A DNA stretch of 64,000 nucleotides from Bradyrhizobium sp. 170 (GTDB lineage: Bacteria > Pseudomonadota > Alphaproteobacteria > Rhizobiales > Xanthobacteraceae). Below are positions 34,012 through 43,155 of the stretch, in pieces (within the stretch, counting starts at the first letter, position 1; each line of letters begins with the position of its first letter). The notes under the pieces were generated by a model. The model was given only the letters and a program-made list of their open reading frames with translations, ran no database searches and was not told the origin of the DNA. The translations under genes were made by a program, and so were the position numbers. Location: the NCBI RefSeq assembly GCF_023101085.1, contig NZ_CP064703.1:744001-808000 (forward strand), in the 5' to 3' direction.

Positions 34012-34641
34012 TTACGGCGTCGCCGCGGGCTGGCCCTGCAATGCGGCCAGCTCCTCCTCGAGTTCGGCGATACGGGCATCGCGCACGGCCAGCGCCTGAG
34101 CGACGTCGGCGGCATCGAACTTCTGCGGGATGTGCTGCGGGCAGTTGGTGTCCCACGCCGAAATCCGAAACAGAATGACCTGCTCTGGGCGCGCCTTGTA
34201 GCCTTGCGGCATCAGCGATTTCGTCAGCGCGGGATCGTCCTCCACCACGCGCGCCTCGCCCCAGATCTTCACGCGGCGGCGATGGGTGTAGTCCATCACG
34301 AAAATATGCGCTCTTGGATTCTCCGACAGATTGCCTTGCGTGATGTACTGCCGGTTGCCGCTGTAGTCGGCGAACGCGATCGTGTTCTTGTCGAGAATCT
34401 TGATGAAGCCTTTCGGCCCGCCGCGGTGCTGGATATAGGGCTGGCCGTCCCCTGAGGCGGTCGCGAGATAGAAGCTGTTGGTCTCGGCGAGGAAGCCGGC
34501 GAGATTTTCGTCGATCCCGGTGCGCCAGCCGCCGCGCTCCTCGACATGGGCATAGGCCTCGCGCGAGCCCTTGCGGGCCTGGATCGCCTTTACCGCCGGG
34601 GTGAAGGCGACGTCGCTGGAATAGGTGTGAACGTCAGACAT
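34012..34641 (-). CDS. Pyridoxamine 5'-phosphate oxidase-like flavin-binding protein
   Basis: A 209-residue protein with the split-barrel FMN fold: ENLAGFLAETNSFYLATASGDGQPYIQHRGGPKGFIKIL, then TIAFADYSGNRQYITQGNLSENPRAHIFVMDYTHRRRVKIWGEARVV, which is the flavin phosphate-binding stretch. The tail from about residue 170 is a heptad-rich helix (ARIAELEEELAALQ) likely to dimerise. It is probably an oxidoreductase on a small substrate rather than true PdxH. The start is behind GGAGG. It is divergent from a LysR gene with an intervening LysR-type site. Confidence 0.9.
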   Translation of the reverse strand: MSDVHTYSSDVAFTPAVKAIQARKGSREAYAHVEERGGWRTGIDENLAGFLAETNSFYLATASGDGQPYIQHRGGPKGFIKILDKNTIAFADYSGNRQYITQGNLSENPRAHIFVMDYTHRRRVKIWGEARVVEDDPALTKSLMPQGYKARPEQVILFRISAWDTNCPQHIPQKFDAADVAQALAVRDARIAELEEELAALQGQPAATP

Positions 34642-34745
34642 CTGAGCCTCCCGTGGGCCTTTCCGTCATGGGCGCCAAAACGGTCGTCCTTCGGCTCCAA
34701 GATGGACGTTCTCGTAACTAAAACAATCTTGAGAATTGACACTTC

Positions 34746-34768
34746 ACTATTGCGGAATATGCAATAGT
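34746..34768. promoter_or_regulatory. LysR-type operator between flavin-protein and LysR genes
   Basis: ACTATTGC-GGAATAT-GCAATAGT: perfect 8-bp arms with a 7-base centre, containing the T-N11-A spacing of LysR sites. It lies 4 bp before the LysR start and 104 bp from the flavin-protein start. Confidence 0.8.
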
Positions 34769-34771
34769 CCG

Positions 34772-35665
34772 ATGGACCGGATCGATGCCATGCAGGCTTT
34801 CGTCGCGGTGGCCGACCTGCGGGGCTTTGCTCCCGCGGCGCGCAAGCTTGGCCTGTCGCCTTCCGGCGTTACGCGGCTGATTGCGGCGCTGGAGGATCGC
34901 CTCGGCGCGCGATTGTTGCAGCGAACCACGCGGCAGGTGACGCTGACCGACGCCGGCTCGCGTTACCTGGAGCGCGCGCGGCGGATTTTGGCCGATATCG
35001 AGGAGGCTGAGGGCGCCATCGAGGGCGAGCGCACGCGGCCGGAGGGGCAGCTCGTCATCTCGGCGCCGGTCGGGTTCGGCCGGCTGCATGTCAGCGGAAT
35101 CGTGACCGCCTACCTGAAGCGCTATGGCGATGTCGCCGTCGACCTTCGTTTGTCGGACCGCATGGTCAACCTCGTCGAAGATGGCGTCGATCTCGCTGTT
35201 AGAATCGGCCATCTGCCCGACTCGACGCTGGTGGCGCGCCATGTCGGGGAGATGCGGCGGATCGTGGTGGCCTCGCCCGGCTATCTCAGAAAGCGCGGCG
35301 AGCCGGGGCGGCCGCGGGAGATTTCCGGGCATGACACCATCCAGTTCGGCGCCATGATGGCGGCGCTCGACTGGCGCTTCGTCGAGGATGGCCGCGAGAT
35401 CCGCGTCGCCAGCACGCCGCGATTCGCCACCAACAGCTCGGATGCCGCGATCCAATATGCGGAAGCGGACGGCGGGCTGACGCGGGTGATGGCCTACCAG
35501 GCCGCCGAATCGCTCAAAGCGGGGCGGCTCAGCATCATACTGGCGTCGTTTGAACAGCCGGCGATGCCGATCCAGATCGTCTATCCGACGTCGCGGCTGC
35601 TGTCGGCCAAGGTGCGCACGTTCATCGATCTCGTGACTGAAATGGCCGACTGGCATTTTGGTTAA
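34772..35665 (+). CDS. LysR-family transcriptional regulator
   Basis: A 297-residue regulator. The N-terminal HTH is MQAFVAVADLRGFAPAARKLGLSPSGVTRLIAALEDRLGARLLQRTTRQVTLTDAG, and the effector domain includes LVISAPVGFGRLHVSGIVTAYLKRY and DLAVRIGHLPDSTL. It belongs to the branch that commonly controls a divergent oxidoreductase gene. Here the divergent gene encodes a flavin-binding protein, and the palindrome at 34746-34768 overlaps the LysR leader, so autoregulation is expected. The ATG at 34772 is used; an earlier in-frame codon at 34736 lies within the operator. Confidence 0.93.
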   Translation: MDRIDAMQAFVAVADLRGFAPAARKLGLSPSGVTRLIAALEDRLGARLLQRTTRQVTLTDAGSRYLERARRILADIEEAEGAIEGERTRPEGQLVISAPVGFGRLHVSGIVTAYLKRYGDVAVDLRLSDRMVNLVEDGVDLAVRIGHLPDSTLVARHVGEMRRIVVASPGYLRKRGEPGRPREISGHDTIQFGAMMAALDWRFVEDGREIRVASTPRFATNSSDAAIQYAEADGGLTRVMAYQAAESLKAGRLSIILASFEQPAMPIQIVYPTSRLLSAKVRTFIDLVTEMADWHFG

Positions 35666-35732
35666 GGCAATCGTGCCCCGGACGCGGTGCGCCGCGCAGT
35701 GGTGCGCTGCAGAGCCGGGACGCGAGATATCG

Positions 35733-36158
35733 CTACACCGTCGCCTTCTTCGGCACCACGCGAAACGTCGCGTTCGCCCGCGCGATCACGACATCGTCGG
35801 CCTTGATCAGGCTCTGCGCGAAACAGATCGTTCTGCCGGTTTTGACGACGTCGCTCTCGACCGCGAGCCATTGTCCGACCTCGGCGGTGCCGACGAAATC
35901 GACCGCGAGCCCGATCGTCACCAGCGAGGACACGCCGCCCATCACGTGGGCGCAGCTATGGCCCATGGCGTTGTCGGCAAGCGCTGCAATCAGCCCGCCA
36001 TGAATGAGGCCGCGGCCGTTGGTGTGCGGTTTTGCAAGACGCAGCCCGATGATCACAGCCTTGTCGGTCCGCTTTGAATACAGCGGCTCCCAGGGATCGG
36101 TGAGTGGACTCCTGCGGGTGTGGCGCTCGAAGCCTTCGGGGATGTCGGTGACTGTCAT
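35733..36158 (-). CDS. PaaI-type hotdog thioesterase
   Basis: A 141-residue single hotdog domain. HTNGRGLIHGGLIAALADNAMGHSCAHV (about 45-72) contains the catalytic-region Asn/Gly and the acidic residue of the PaaI family, followed by TIGLAVDFVGTAEVGQWL and ICFAQSLIKADDVVIARANATFRVV. It would cleave an acyl- or aryl-CoA, and its nearness to pobA makes an aromatic acyl-CoA attractive, but this is inference. Single gene between LysR and pobA. Confidence 0.87.
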   Translation of the reverse strand: MTVTDIPEGFERHTRRSPLTDPWEPLYSKRTDKAVIIGLRLAKPHTNGRGLIHGGLIAALADNAMGHSCAHVMGGVSSLVTIGLAVDFVGTAEVGQWLAVESDVVKTGRTICFAQSLIKADDVVIARANATFRVVPKKATV

Positions 36159-36283
36159 GTGTGGCTCACGTGCTGACGATGTTTCTCGTCATTGAACGCA
36201 ACGCGCCTGCGAAGTCACCGCCTACAAAGTTTTAAACGGGATTCGCATGGGTGTTTGAAATGAACGCCGTGACTGCCGTCGCC

Positions 36284-36370
36284 CCGTCATTGCGAGCGAA
36301 GCGAAGCAATCCATTTCTCCGCAAGTAAGTAAGATGGATTGCTTCGTCGCTTCGCTCCTCGCAATGACGG
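36284..36370. repeat. Palindromic intergenic repeat, family D copy 2
   Basis: ccgtcattgcgagcgaagcg and cgctcctcgcaatgacgg arms with inner gaagcaatccat/atggattgcttc, matching 25781-25895. It lies 4 bp downstream of the pobA stop, so it may act as its 3' hairpin. Confidence 0.9.
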
Positions 36371-36374
36371 CCTT

Positions 36375-37562
<1,188 letters not shown>

Positions 37563-37610
37563 TTATAGGTTAGGGGTCCGCGGGTGGCGGTCCCCGGACT
37601 TGCAGTGGTA

Positions 37611-37625
37611 GTTATATCATATAAC
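37611..37625. promoter_or_regulatory. AT-rich palindrome between pobA and the TRAP genes, CouR-type site candidate
   Basis: GTTATATCATATAAC, 7-bp arms around a central C. It matches the site upstream of couA (42311-42325) at 13 of 15 positions and shares ATATAAC with the couR/livH control region. It lies 66 bp from the pobA start and 186 bp before the TRAP binding-protein start. Confidence 0.65.
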
Positions 37626-37811
37626 GGTTTTGGCAAAGGACATTGGCGCAAAACAATGCGGTGCACTTCGCGGCAGTGCACCCATAGCAAACAGGGGAGA
37701 GAAGGCGCCGCGGCCGAATGTCCGCCTTGAAAACACCGGCGACTTAGATAACATGTTAACTAACAACATCGGGCATCGAAAAGAGTCCACGTGCCAAGGG
37801 AGAGAATGTCG

Positions 37812-38828
37812 ATGAGGAAAACATTTCTGGCGCTGCTGCTGGCCGCCAGCGTGACGCCTGCGGTGGCGCAGGAGAAGAATATCGACCTGAAGATTTCGCA
37901 CTGGGTGCCGGCTTCGCATCCGCTGCAGAAGTCGCTGGAAGACTGGGCGGCCGCGGTCGAGAAGGATTCCGGCGGCACCATCAAGTCAAAAGTGTTTCCC
38001 GCCCAGCAGCTCGGCAAGGCGTTCGACCATTACGACATGGCGCGCGACGGCATCGCCGACGTCACCTACGTCAATCCCGGCTATCAGCCCGGCCGCTTCC
38101 CGATCATCGGCGCGGGCGAGCTGCCGTTCCTGATGTCGGACGCCAAGGGCGGCTCGATGGCGCTGGACGAATGGTACCGCAAATATGCCGACAAGGAGAT
38201 GAAGGACGTCAAGTTCTGTCTCGCCTTCATCCATTCGCCGTCGTCGTTCCATTCGCGCACCAAGAAGATCGTGGTGCCTGACGACGTCAAGGGCATGAAG
38301 ATCCGCCCGGCGCACGCCACCATGGCCAACTTCGTCACGTCGCTCGGCGGCACCAATGTGCAATCATCGGCGCCGGAAGTGCGCGACATCATCGAACGCG
38401 GCGTCGCCGACGCGGTCACCTTCCCCTGGGGCTCGCTGCTTCTGTTCGGCATCGACAAGGTGACGAAGTACGACATGGACGCGCCGCTCTACGTCACGAC
38501 CTTCGCCTTCGTTGTCAACAAGGACAAGTACAACCAGATGTCCGACAAGCAGAAGAAGGCGATCGACAACAATTGCAACACCGAGGCCTCCGGCCGTGTC
38601 GGCGAGTACTGGGGCAAGATGGAAGATGCCGGCATCGCGAAGATCAAGGCGGACACCAGCCACGAGGTCTACAAGCTCACGCCGGAGCAGATCGCGCTGT
38701 GGAAGAAGGCTTCCGAGCCGCTGACCAAGACCTGGGGCGACGGCGTCAAGAAGAACGGCGTCGATCCCGATCCGGCAATGACGGAGCTGCGCGCGGCGCT
38801 GAAGAAGCACAATGCGCTCGCGGAATAG
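37812..38828 (+). CDS. tarP: TRAP transporter DctP-type binding protein (TarP-like)
   Basis: A 338-residue DctP-family receptor with a signal peptide (about 1-20, ending TPAVA). DLKISHWVPASHPLQKSLEDWAAAVEKDSGG is the typical mature N terminus, and VKGMKIRPAHATMANFVTSLGGTNV holds the arginine that binds a ligand carboxylate. DctQ and DctM genes follow. The setting (pobA, crotonase, feruloyl-CoA ligase) matches the TarPQM system of Rhodopseudomonas palustris, which takes up coumarate and related cinnamates, so that ligand range is inferred. The start at 37812 has GGAG nine bases upstream. Confidence 0.88.
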   Translation: MRKTFLALLLAASVTPAVAQEKNIDLKISHWVPASHPLQKSLEDWAAAVEKDSGGTIKSKVFPAQQLGKAFDHYDMARDGIADVTYVNPGYQPGRFPIIGAGELPFLMSDAKGGSMALDEWYRKYADKEMKDVKFCLAFIHSPSSFHSRTKKIVVPDDVKGMKIRPAHATMANFVTSLGGTNVQSSAPEVRDIIERGVADAVTFPWGSLLLFGIDKVTKYDMDAPLYVTTFAFVVNKDKYNQMSDKQKKAIDNNCNTEASGRVGEYWGKMEDAGIAKIKADTSHEVYKLTPEQIALWKKASEPLTKTWGDGVKKNGVDPDPAMTELRAALKKHNALAE

Positions 38829-38845
38829 CCTGATCCCGTAACCCC

Positions 38846-38877
38846 GGCGCGGCGGGACCTCCGCCGCGCCTTTTCCT
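38846..38877 (+). terminator. Intercistronic hairpin between tarP and tarQ
   Basis: Perfect 10-bp GC stem GGCGCGGCGG/CCGCCGCGCC with a 5-base loop, then TTTTCCTT, 17 bp after tarP. It probably acts as a partial terminator or 3' stabiliser that lets the binding protein be made in excess of the membrane subunits. Confidence 0.8.
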
Positions 38878-38905
38878 TACATTTAATCAGCCTCTCGGAG
38901 CCGCC

Positions 38906-39418
38906 ATGAGTCGCGCGTGGATGGACCGGTTCATCGACACGATCGAATGGATCGCAGCCGCCTTTGTCGGCATCGTTGCGCTGAACATTTTCCTGGCCGT
39001 GATCCTGCGCAACACGCTCAGCTACAACATTCCGGACTCGTTCGATATCGGTCGCATGCTGCTCGGCATTCTGATTTTCTGGGGCATTGCCGCCACCAGC
39101 TATCGCGGCGGCCACATCACCGTCGATCTGGTCTGGGCCAATGTCGGCCCGAAATACAAGCGCATGATCGACGTGTTCGCCACGCTGGTGCTGCTGTTCG
39201 TGGTGGCGGTGCAGACCTGGACGCTGTTCGACAAGGTGCGCGGCACCTACAACGACAACGTTCTCACCTTCGACCTGCACATGCCGACCTGGCCGTTTTT
39301 TGCCGTTGCCTGGGCCGGCGATGGCGCGGCGGTGCTGCTGATCGCGATCCGCACCTATCGCCTGATCTTCCATCCGGAAGAGATGCAGGAAGAACCCAAG
39401 ATCAAGGCCGTGGAGTAG
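38906..39418 (+). CDS. tarQ: TRAP transporter small permease (DctQ; TarQ-like)
   Basis: A 170-residue membrane protein with four helices (IEWIAAAFVGIVALNIFLAVILRNTL, MLLGILIFWGIAATSYRGGHI, MIDVFATLVLLFVVAVQTW, FFAVAWAGDGAAVLLIAI). The G-G-H-I-x-V-D-L segment is a DctQ family signature. It forms the permease with the DctM protein encoded four bases downstream and receives ligand from the upstream binding protein. Confidence 0.92.
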   Translation: MSRAWMDRFIDTIEWIAAAFVGIVALNIFLAVILRNTLSYNIPDSFDIGRMLLGILIFWGIAATSYRGGHITVDLVWANVGPKYKRMIDVFATLVLLFVVAVQTWTLFDKVRGTYNDNVLTFDLHMPTWPFFAVAWAGDGAAVLLIAIRTYRLIFHPEEMQEEPKIKAVE

Positions 39419-39421
39419 GTG

Positions 39422-40741
39422 ATGAGCACAGACGCGGTCGCCGTCCTCGGATTTGTCGCGCTGTTCGCGCTGATGCTGCTGCGCGTGCCCGTCGGCATGG
39501 CGATGGGGCTCGTCGGTGTCTGCGGCTTTGGCTACCTCGTCGGTTTCACGCCGGCGCTGAAACTGGTCGGCCAGACCTCGATGCGCACGGTGACTGACTA
39601 CACTTTTGGCGTCATCCCGATGTTCCTGCTGATGGGCACCTTCGTCAGCAATTCCGGCATGAGTCAGGAGCTGTTCCGCGCCGCCAATGGCTTTGTCGGT
39701 CATCTGCGCGGCGGGCTCGGCATTGCCACCGTCGGCGCCTGCGGCGGCTTTGCCGCGATCTGCGGCTCGTCGGTCGCGACCGCCGCAACCTTCTCGGCCG
39801 TGGCCTATCCGGAAATGCGCCGCTTCGGCTATCCGCAATCCTTCGCCACCGGCGTGATCGCGGCCGGCGGCACGCTGGGCGCCATGCTGCCACCGTCCAC
39901 GGTGCTTGCGGTCTACGGCATCATCACCGAGCAGGACATCGGAAAGCTGTTCATCGCCGGCATCATTCCCGGCATCCTCGCGATGACCATGTACATGATG
40001 ACCATCGCGCTGATCGGCTGGTTCAGGCCTGACTTCCTGCCGAGGGGGACGCCGATCCCGTGGCGCGAGCGCTTTGCGGGCCTGAAGAGCATCTGGGCCC
40101 CGGTACTGCTGTTCATCTTCGTCATTGGCGGACTTTACGGCTTGCCGTTTCTGCCGCGCTTTACGCCGACCGAGGCCGGCGGCGTTGGCGCCACCGGCGC
40201 GTTCCTGATTGGCCTGCTCACCGGACGGCTGAACAAGGAAAAGATCCTCGCGTCGCTCTTGCAAGCCACCCGCACGGCGGCCGCCGCCTTCACGGTGCTG
40301 ATCGGCGCGCTGATCTTCGGCTATTTTCTGACGGTGACGCAGACCCCGCAGAAGGTCACGGAACTTCTCACCGGGCTTGGGCTCGGCCCCTACGGCATTC
40401 TTGCTCTCATCATGGTGATGTATCTGGTGCTGGGCTGCCTGATGGACGCCATGGCCATGATCATCCTCACCGTGCCGATCATCTTCCCGGTCATCATCCA
40501 TCTCGGCTTCGACCCGATCTGGTTCGGCATCATCATCGTCATGACGGTCGAACTCGGCCTGATCCATCCGCCCGTCGGCATGAACGTCTTTGTCATCAAG
40601 AGCGTGGTGAAAGACGTGTCATTCTCGACGATCTTCCGCGGCGTGATCCCGTTCGTCGTGACCGACCTGATCCGGCTGGTGATCCTGATCGCATTTCCGA
40701 TGCTGGCGCTTTGGTTGCCGACCCGCATGATGGCTCACTGA
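39422..40741 (+). CDS. tarM: TRAP transporter large permease (DctM; TarM-like)
   Basis: A 439-residue, roughly 12-helix ion-coupled permease. VGMAMGLVGVCGFGYLVGF, IPMFLLMGTFVSNSGMSQELFRAANGFVGHLRGGLGIATVGACGGFAAICGSSVATAATF and PPSTVLAVYGIITEQDIGKLFIAGIIPG are hallmark DctM segments; GLIHPPVGMNVFVIKSV lies near the C terminus. The start is ATG at 39422 (a GTG at 39419 abuts the tarQ stop). A palindromic repeat overlaps its stop codon. Confidence 0.94.
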   Translation: MSTDAVAVLGFVALFALMLLRVPVGMAMGLVGVCGFGYLVGFTPALKLVGQTSMRTVTDYTFGVIPMFLLMGTFVSNSGMSQELFRAANGFVGHLRGGLGIATVGACGGFAAICGSSVATAATFSAVAYPEMRRFGYPQSFATGVIAAGGTLGAMLPPSTVLAVYGIITEQDIGKLFIAGIIPGILAMTMYMMTIALIGWFRPDFLPRGTPIPWRERFAGLKSIWAPVLLFIFVIGGLYGLPFLPRFTPTEAGGVGATGAFLIGLLTGRLNKEKILASLLQATRTAAAAFTVLIGALIFGYFLTVTQTPQKVTELLTGLGLGPYGILALIMVMYLVLGCLMDAMAMIILTVPIIFPVIIHLGFDPIWFGIIIVMTVELGLIHPPVGMNVFVIKSVVKDVSFSTIFRGVIPFVVTDLIRLVILIAFPMLALWLPTRMMAH

Positions 40742-40789
40742 GCATGATCCCGAAAAGTGGGAATCGGTTTTCGGACTAGATCATGCTCA
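40739..40789. repeat. Palindromic repeat overlapping the tarM stop
   Basis: Perfect 11-bp outer arms TGAGCATGATC (40739-40749) and GATCATGCTCA (40779-40789) with inner cgaaaagtgg/ggttttcgg complementarity. The first arm supplies the TGA stop of tarM. Confidence 0.85.
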
Positions 40790-40807
40790 CACTTTAGGGT
40801 TCTTCCG

Positions 40808-41269
40808 ATGACCCCGCAGCTTTCGACCAGATACGTCTTCACCATCACCGCCCGGATCGGCGAGGTGACCTCGGCGGGCGAGATCGGCACCGGCGTGCGC
40901 CGGATCATTCCGATCATCGGCGGCGAGGTGAAAGGCGAGGGGATCAACGGCAAGGTCTGCGCGTTCGGCGCCGACTTCCAGATCATCCGCCCAAACGAAC
41001 TGATCGAGCTGGAAGCGAAATACGCCTTCGAGACCGACGACGGCGCGGTGGTCTATGTCGAGAACAAGGGCCTGCGCTTCGGCCCGGTCGACTTGCTGCA
41101 GAAGCTGAAGCGCGGCGAGCCGGTGGACCCAAAACTGATCTATTGCCGCACCGTGCCGCGGTTCGAGACCGGGGCCGCAAAATACCGCTGGCTGATGGAA
41201 AACCTGTTCATCGGCTCCGCCGCCCGCCACGCCGACCGGGTGGTGATCGACGTGCATCAGGTGCTTTGA
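40808..41269 (+). CDS. DUF3237 family protein
   Basis: A 153-residue protein with the lipocalin-like DUF3237 pattern: YVFTITARIGEVTSAGEIGTGVRRIIPIIGGEVKGEGINGKV, then DFQIIRPNELIELEAKYAFETDDGAVVYVENKGLRFG and YCRTVPRFETGAAKYRWLMENLFIGSAAR. Close relatives are often encoded in aromatic-acid loci, but the function is unknown. It follows tarM by 66 bp, so it may be the last gene of that operon. Confidence 0.88.
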   Translation: MTPQLSTRYVFTITARIGEVTSAGEIGTGVRRIIPIIGGEVKGEGINGKVCAFGADFQIIRPNELIELEAKYAFETDDGAVVYVENKGLRFGPVDLLQKLKRGEPVDPKLIYCRTVPRFETGAAKYRWLMENLFIGSAARHADRVVIDVHQVL

Positions 41270-41283
41270 GTTTTTTTGGGGCC

Positions 41284-41375
41284 GTAGGGTGGGCAAAGCG
41301 AAGCGTGCCCACCATTCAGTGGAATGCTGTTGATGGATGGTGGGCACGGCGCAAGTGCGCCTTTGCCCACCCTAC
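41284..41375. repeat. Palindromic intergenic repeat, family C copy 1
   Basis: gtagggtgggcaaagcgaag faces gcgcctttgcccaccctac, with inner cgtgcccaccat/atggtgggcacg. A very similar copy lies just after couP (47566-47656), so the two bracket the couA-couP segment. Confidence 0.92.
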
Positions 41376-41569
41376 GATCCCTTCGCTGCGCTCGCAATGA
41401 CGTGGAGGGAGGCGTGCGCGTTCAGGCGATTTTCCGCAATGGTTTCAAGCTGATTTGCCCCGTCCAGTCTCGGCTGCAAAAATAATCCGCTTCGCCGCCA
41501 CCCCAAATCAGTCCTACAAACCGGGCATCCCGTCCCGAGAAGAGGGGCGTTGGCCATCGTCACGAACGT

Positions 41570-42012
41570 TGGGACGGGTTGCGGTGGACGCGGCAGCGTC
41601 AGGCGCGAGAGGCTGTTCGCAGGGCGGTTATCCGTGAGCGAGCACCGCGCGCAGGACGTACGGCGCTGAAGCGTACGGCAAAACCGTGTGGTCCCGACAC
41701 CCGTGGCTGGTGCCAAGCTGCCGGTGGCGACTTCGATCCAACCGGATCGATTGAGCCATCAAGCCGGCAGTGATGGAGGCAAGACGAATTCGTCTCCAGG
41801 GAGAGCGCGGCATAAGCCGTCAAACCATTGCGCAGGGAATGCCGGAGTGCTCCGGCTGTACCTGTATGCTCGTGTGCGCACTTCCTCGTGCACATTGCAC
41901 ACGAGACCGCGGGTGCAGCAAGCACCCGGCATTCCCTGCTCCCTCTCAGGAGGGACAAGGTTCATGCAAACCTCGGGCTCATTGAGCCGCGAGAACGCAG
42001 ATGCACATTCAG
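41570..42012. repeat. Dispersed non-coding repeat, copy 2
   Basis: Matches 1-372 in order. It includes ggtgccaagct, gaattcgtctccagggagag, cctgtatgctcgtgtg, the 20-mer cacacgagaccgcgggtgca (one or two differences) and gccgcgagaacgc. The 1.08 kb gene-free interval 41270-42353 consists of this element, family C, a gggtaccccgccttcgcgg hairpin (near 42108) and a diverged family D copy. Confidence 0.75.
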
Positions 42013-42159
42013 TTGTCGTCACCCGCCTTGTGCGCAATTGCGCACTGGGGCGGGTGACCCAGTATTCCAGAGACGCCAGTGATAAAACCGATAGGCCGCG
42101 GCGTACTGGGTACCCCGCCTTCGCGGGGTACGACGACCTTATGCTGCGCTGTTATCTAC

Positions 42160-42254
42160 CCGTCATTGCGAGCCAACGGGTCGCGCGAATGCGCGCCCCG
42201 CGACGAGCGCAATCGCGCTCGCACAGTGATGACAGGCTCCCGCCAAGCAATGAC
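42160..42254. repeat. Diverged palindromic repeat, family D-like
   Basis: ccgtcattgcgagccaacgg at the left and gccaagcaatgac at the right, with a different GC-rich middle from the copies at 25781 and 36284. It ends 57 bp before the couA operator. Confidence 0.7.
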
Positions 42255-42310
42255 GTGGAACGAGCGATACCAGAACCTCCCGGACAGCCGCCTTGACTCC
42301 TCCCAAAATC

Positions 42311-42325
42311 GTTATAAAATATAAC
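42311..42325. promoter_or_regulatory. AT-rich palindrome upstream of couA, CouR-type site candidate
   Basis: GTTATA-AAA-TATAAC, centred 36 bp before the couA start. It is nearly identical to the palindrome between pobA and tarP, and its ATATAAC half-site recurs in the couR/livH region. An AT-rich island in otherwise GC-rich DNA. Confidence 0.7.
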
Positions 42326-42353
42326 TATTCTCGACAGGAAATAATACACGCCC

Positions 42354-43154
42354 ATGGGAAACGCCTCCACCGCCGCTGCGGGTCAATCCGACCTGCTCAA
42401 GATCGAGCAGAAGGGCGCGGTGCTGACCGTGGGCCTCAACCGCCCGGCCAAGCGCAATGCGCTCAACGACGGCATCATCCTCGCGATCCAGGATTGCTTC
42501 TCCAATCTCCCCGAGGGGACCGGCGCCGTGGTCATCCATGGCGTCGGCGACCATTTCTCCTCCGGCCTCGATCTGTCCGAACTGACCGAGCACGACGCCA
42601 CCGAGGGCCTGCGGCACTCGCAGATGTGGCACCGGGTATTCGACCGCATCCAGTATAGCCGCGTCCCCGTGATCGCGGCGCTGAAGGGCGCGGTGATCGG
42701 CGGCGGCCTGGAACTGGCCTGCGCGGCGCATATCCGCGTCGCCGAACCGTCAGCCTATTTCGCGTTGCCCGAGGGCCAGCGCGGCATTTTCGTCGGTGGC
42801 GGCGGATCGGTGCGGCTGCCGCGGCTGATCGGCGTGGCGCGGATGATCGACATGATGCTGACGGGGCGGGTCTATTCGGCCACTGAAGGCTCGGCCTATG
42901 GTTTCTCGCAATACCTCACGGACGCCGACGGCGCGCTGCCGAAGGCGCTGGAACTCGCCGAAAGAGTGGCTGCGAACGCGCCGCTGACCAATTTTGCGGT
43001 GCTGCAGGCGTTGCCGATGATCGCGGAGGCCAATCCGCAGGCCGGCCTGCTGATGGAATCCTTGATGGCGACGGTGGCGCAGAGCGACAAAGAGGCCAAG
43101 CGCCGCATTCGCGCGTTTCTCGACCACAAGACCGCAAAGGTGAAGCCGACCTGA
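42354..43154 (+). CDS. couA: Crotonase-family hydratase/lyase (CouA-like)
   Basis: A 266-residue crotonase. VVIHGVGDHFSSGLDLSEL and ALKGAVIGGGLELACAAHIRVAE supply the oxyanion hole, and FALPEGQRGIFVGGGGSVRLPRLIG carries the candidate catalytic Glu. The C-terminal GRVYSATEGSAYGFSQYLTDADGAL differs from beta-oxidation hydratases. First gene of a likely operon with an aromatic acyl-CoA ligase one base downstream, so it probably hydrates coumaroyl- or feruloyl-CoA, with or without cleavage to the aldehyde. Preceded by an AT-rich palindromic operator candidate. Confidence 0.85.
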   Translation: MGNASTAAAGQSDLLKIEQKGAVLTVGLNRPAKRNALNDGIILAIQDCFSNLPEGTGAVVIHGVGDHFSSGLDLSELTEHDATEGLRHSQMWHRVFDRIQYSRVPVIAALKGAVIGGGLELACAAHIRVAEPSAYFALPEGQRGIFVGGGGSVRLPRLIGVARMIDMMLTGRVYSATEGSAYGFSQYLTDADGALPKALELAERVAANAPLTNFAVLQALPMIAEANPQAGLLMESLMATVAQSDKEAKRRIRAFLDHKTAKVKPT

Positions 43155-43155
43155 C

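Noticed and set aside
38669..40567. 632-codon minus-strand open frame opposite the TRAP genes
   Set aside because: Same low-complexity charged composition; it covers three well-supported genes in antisense.
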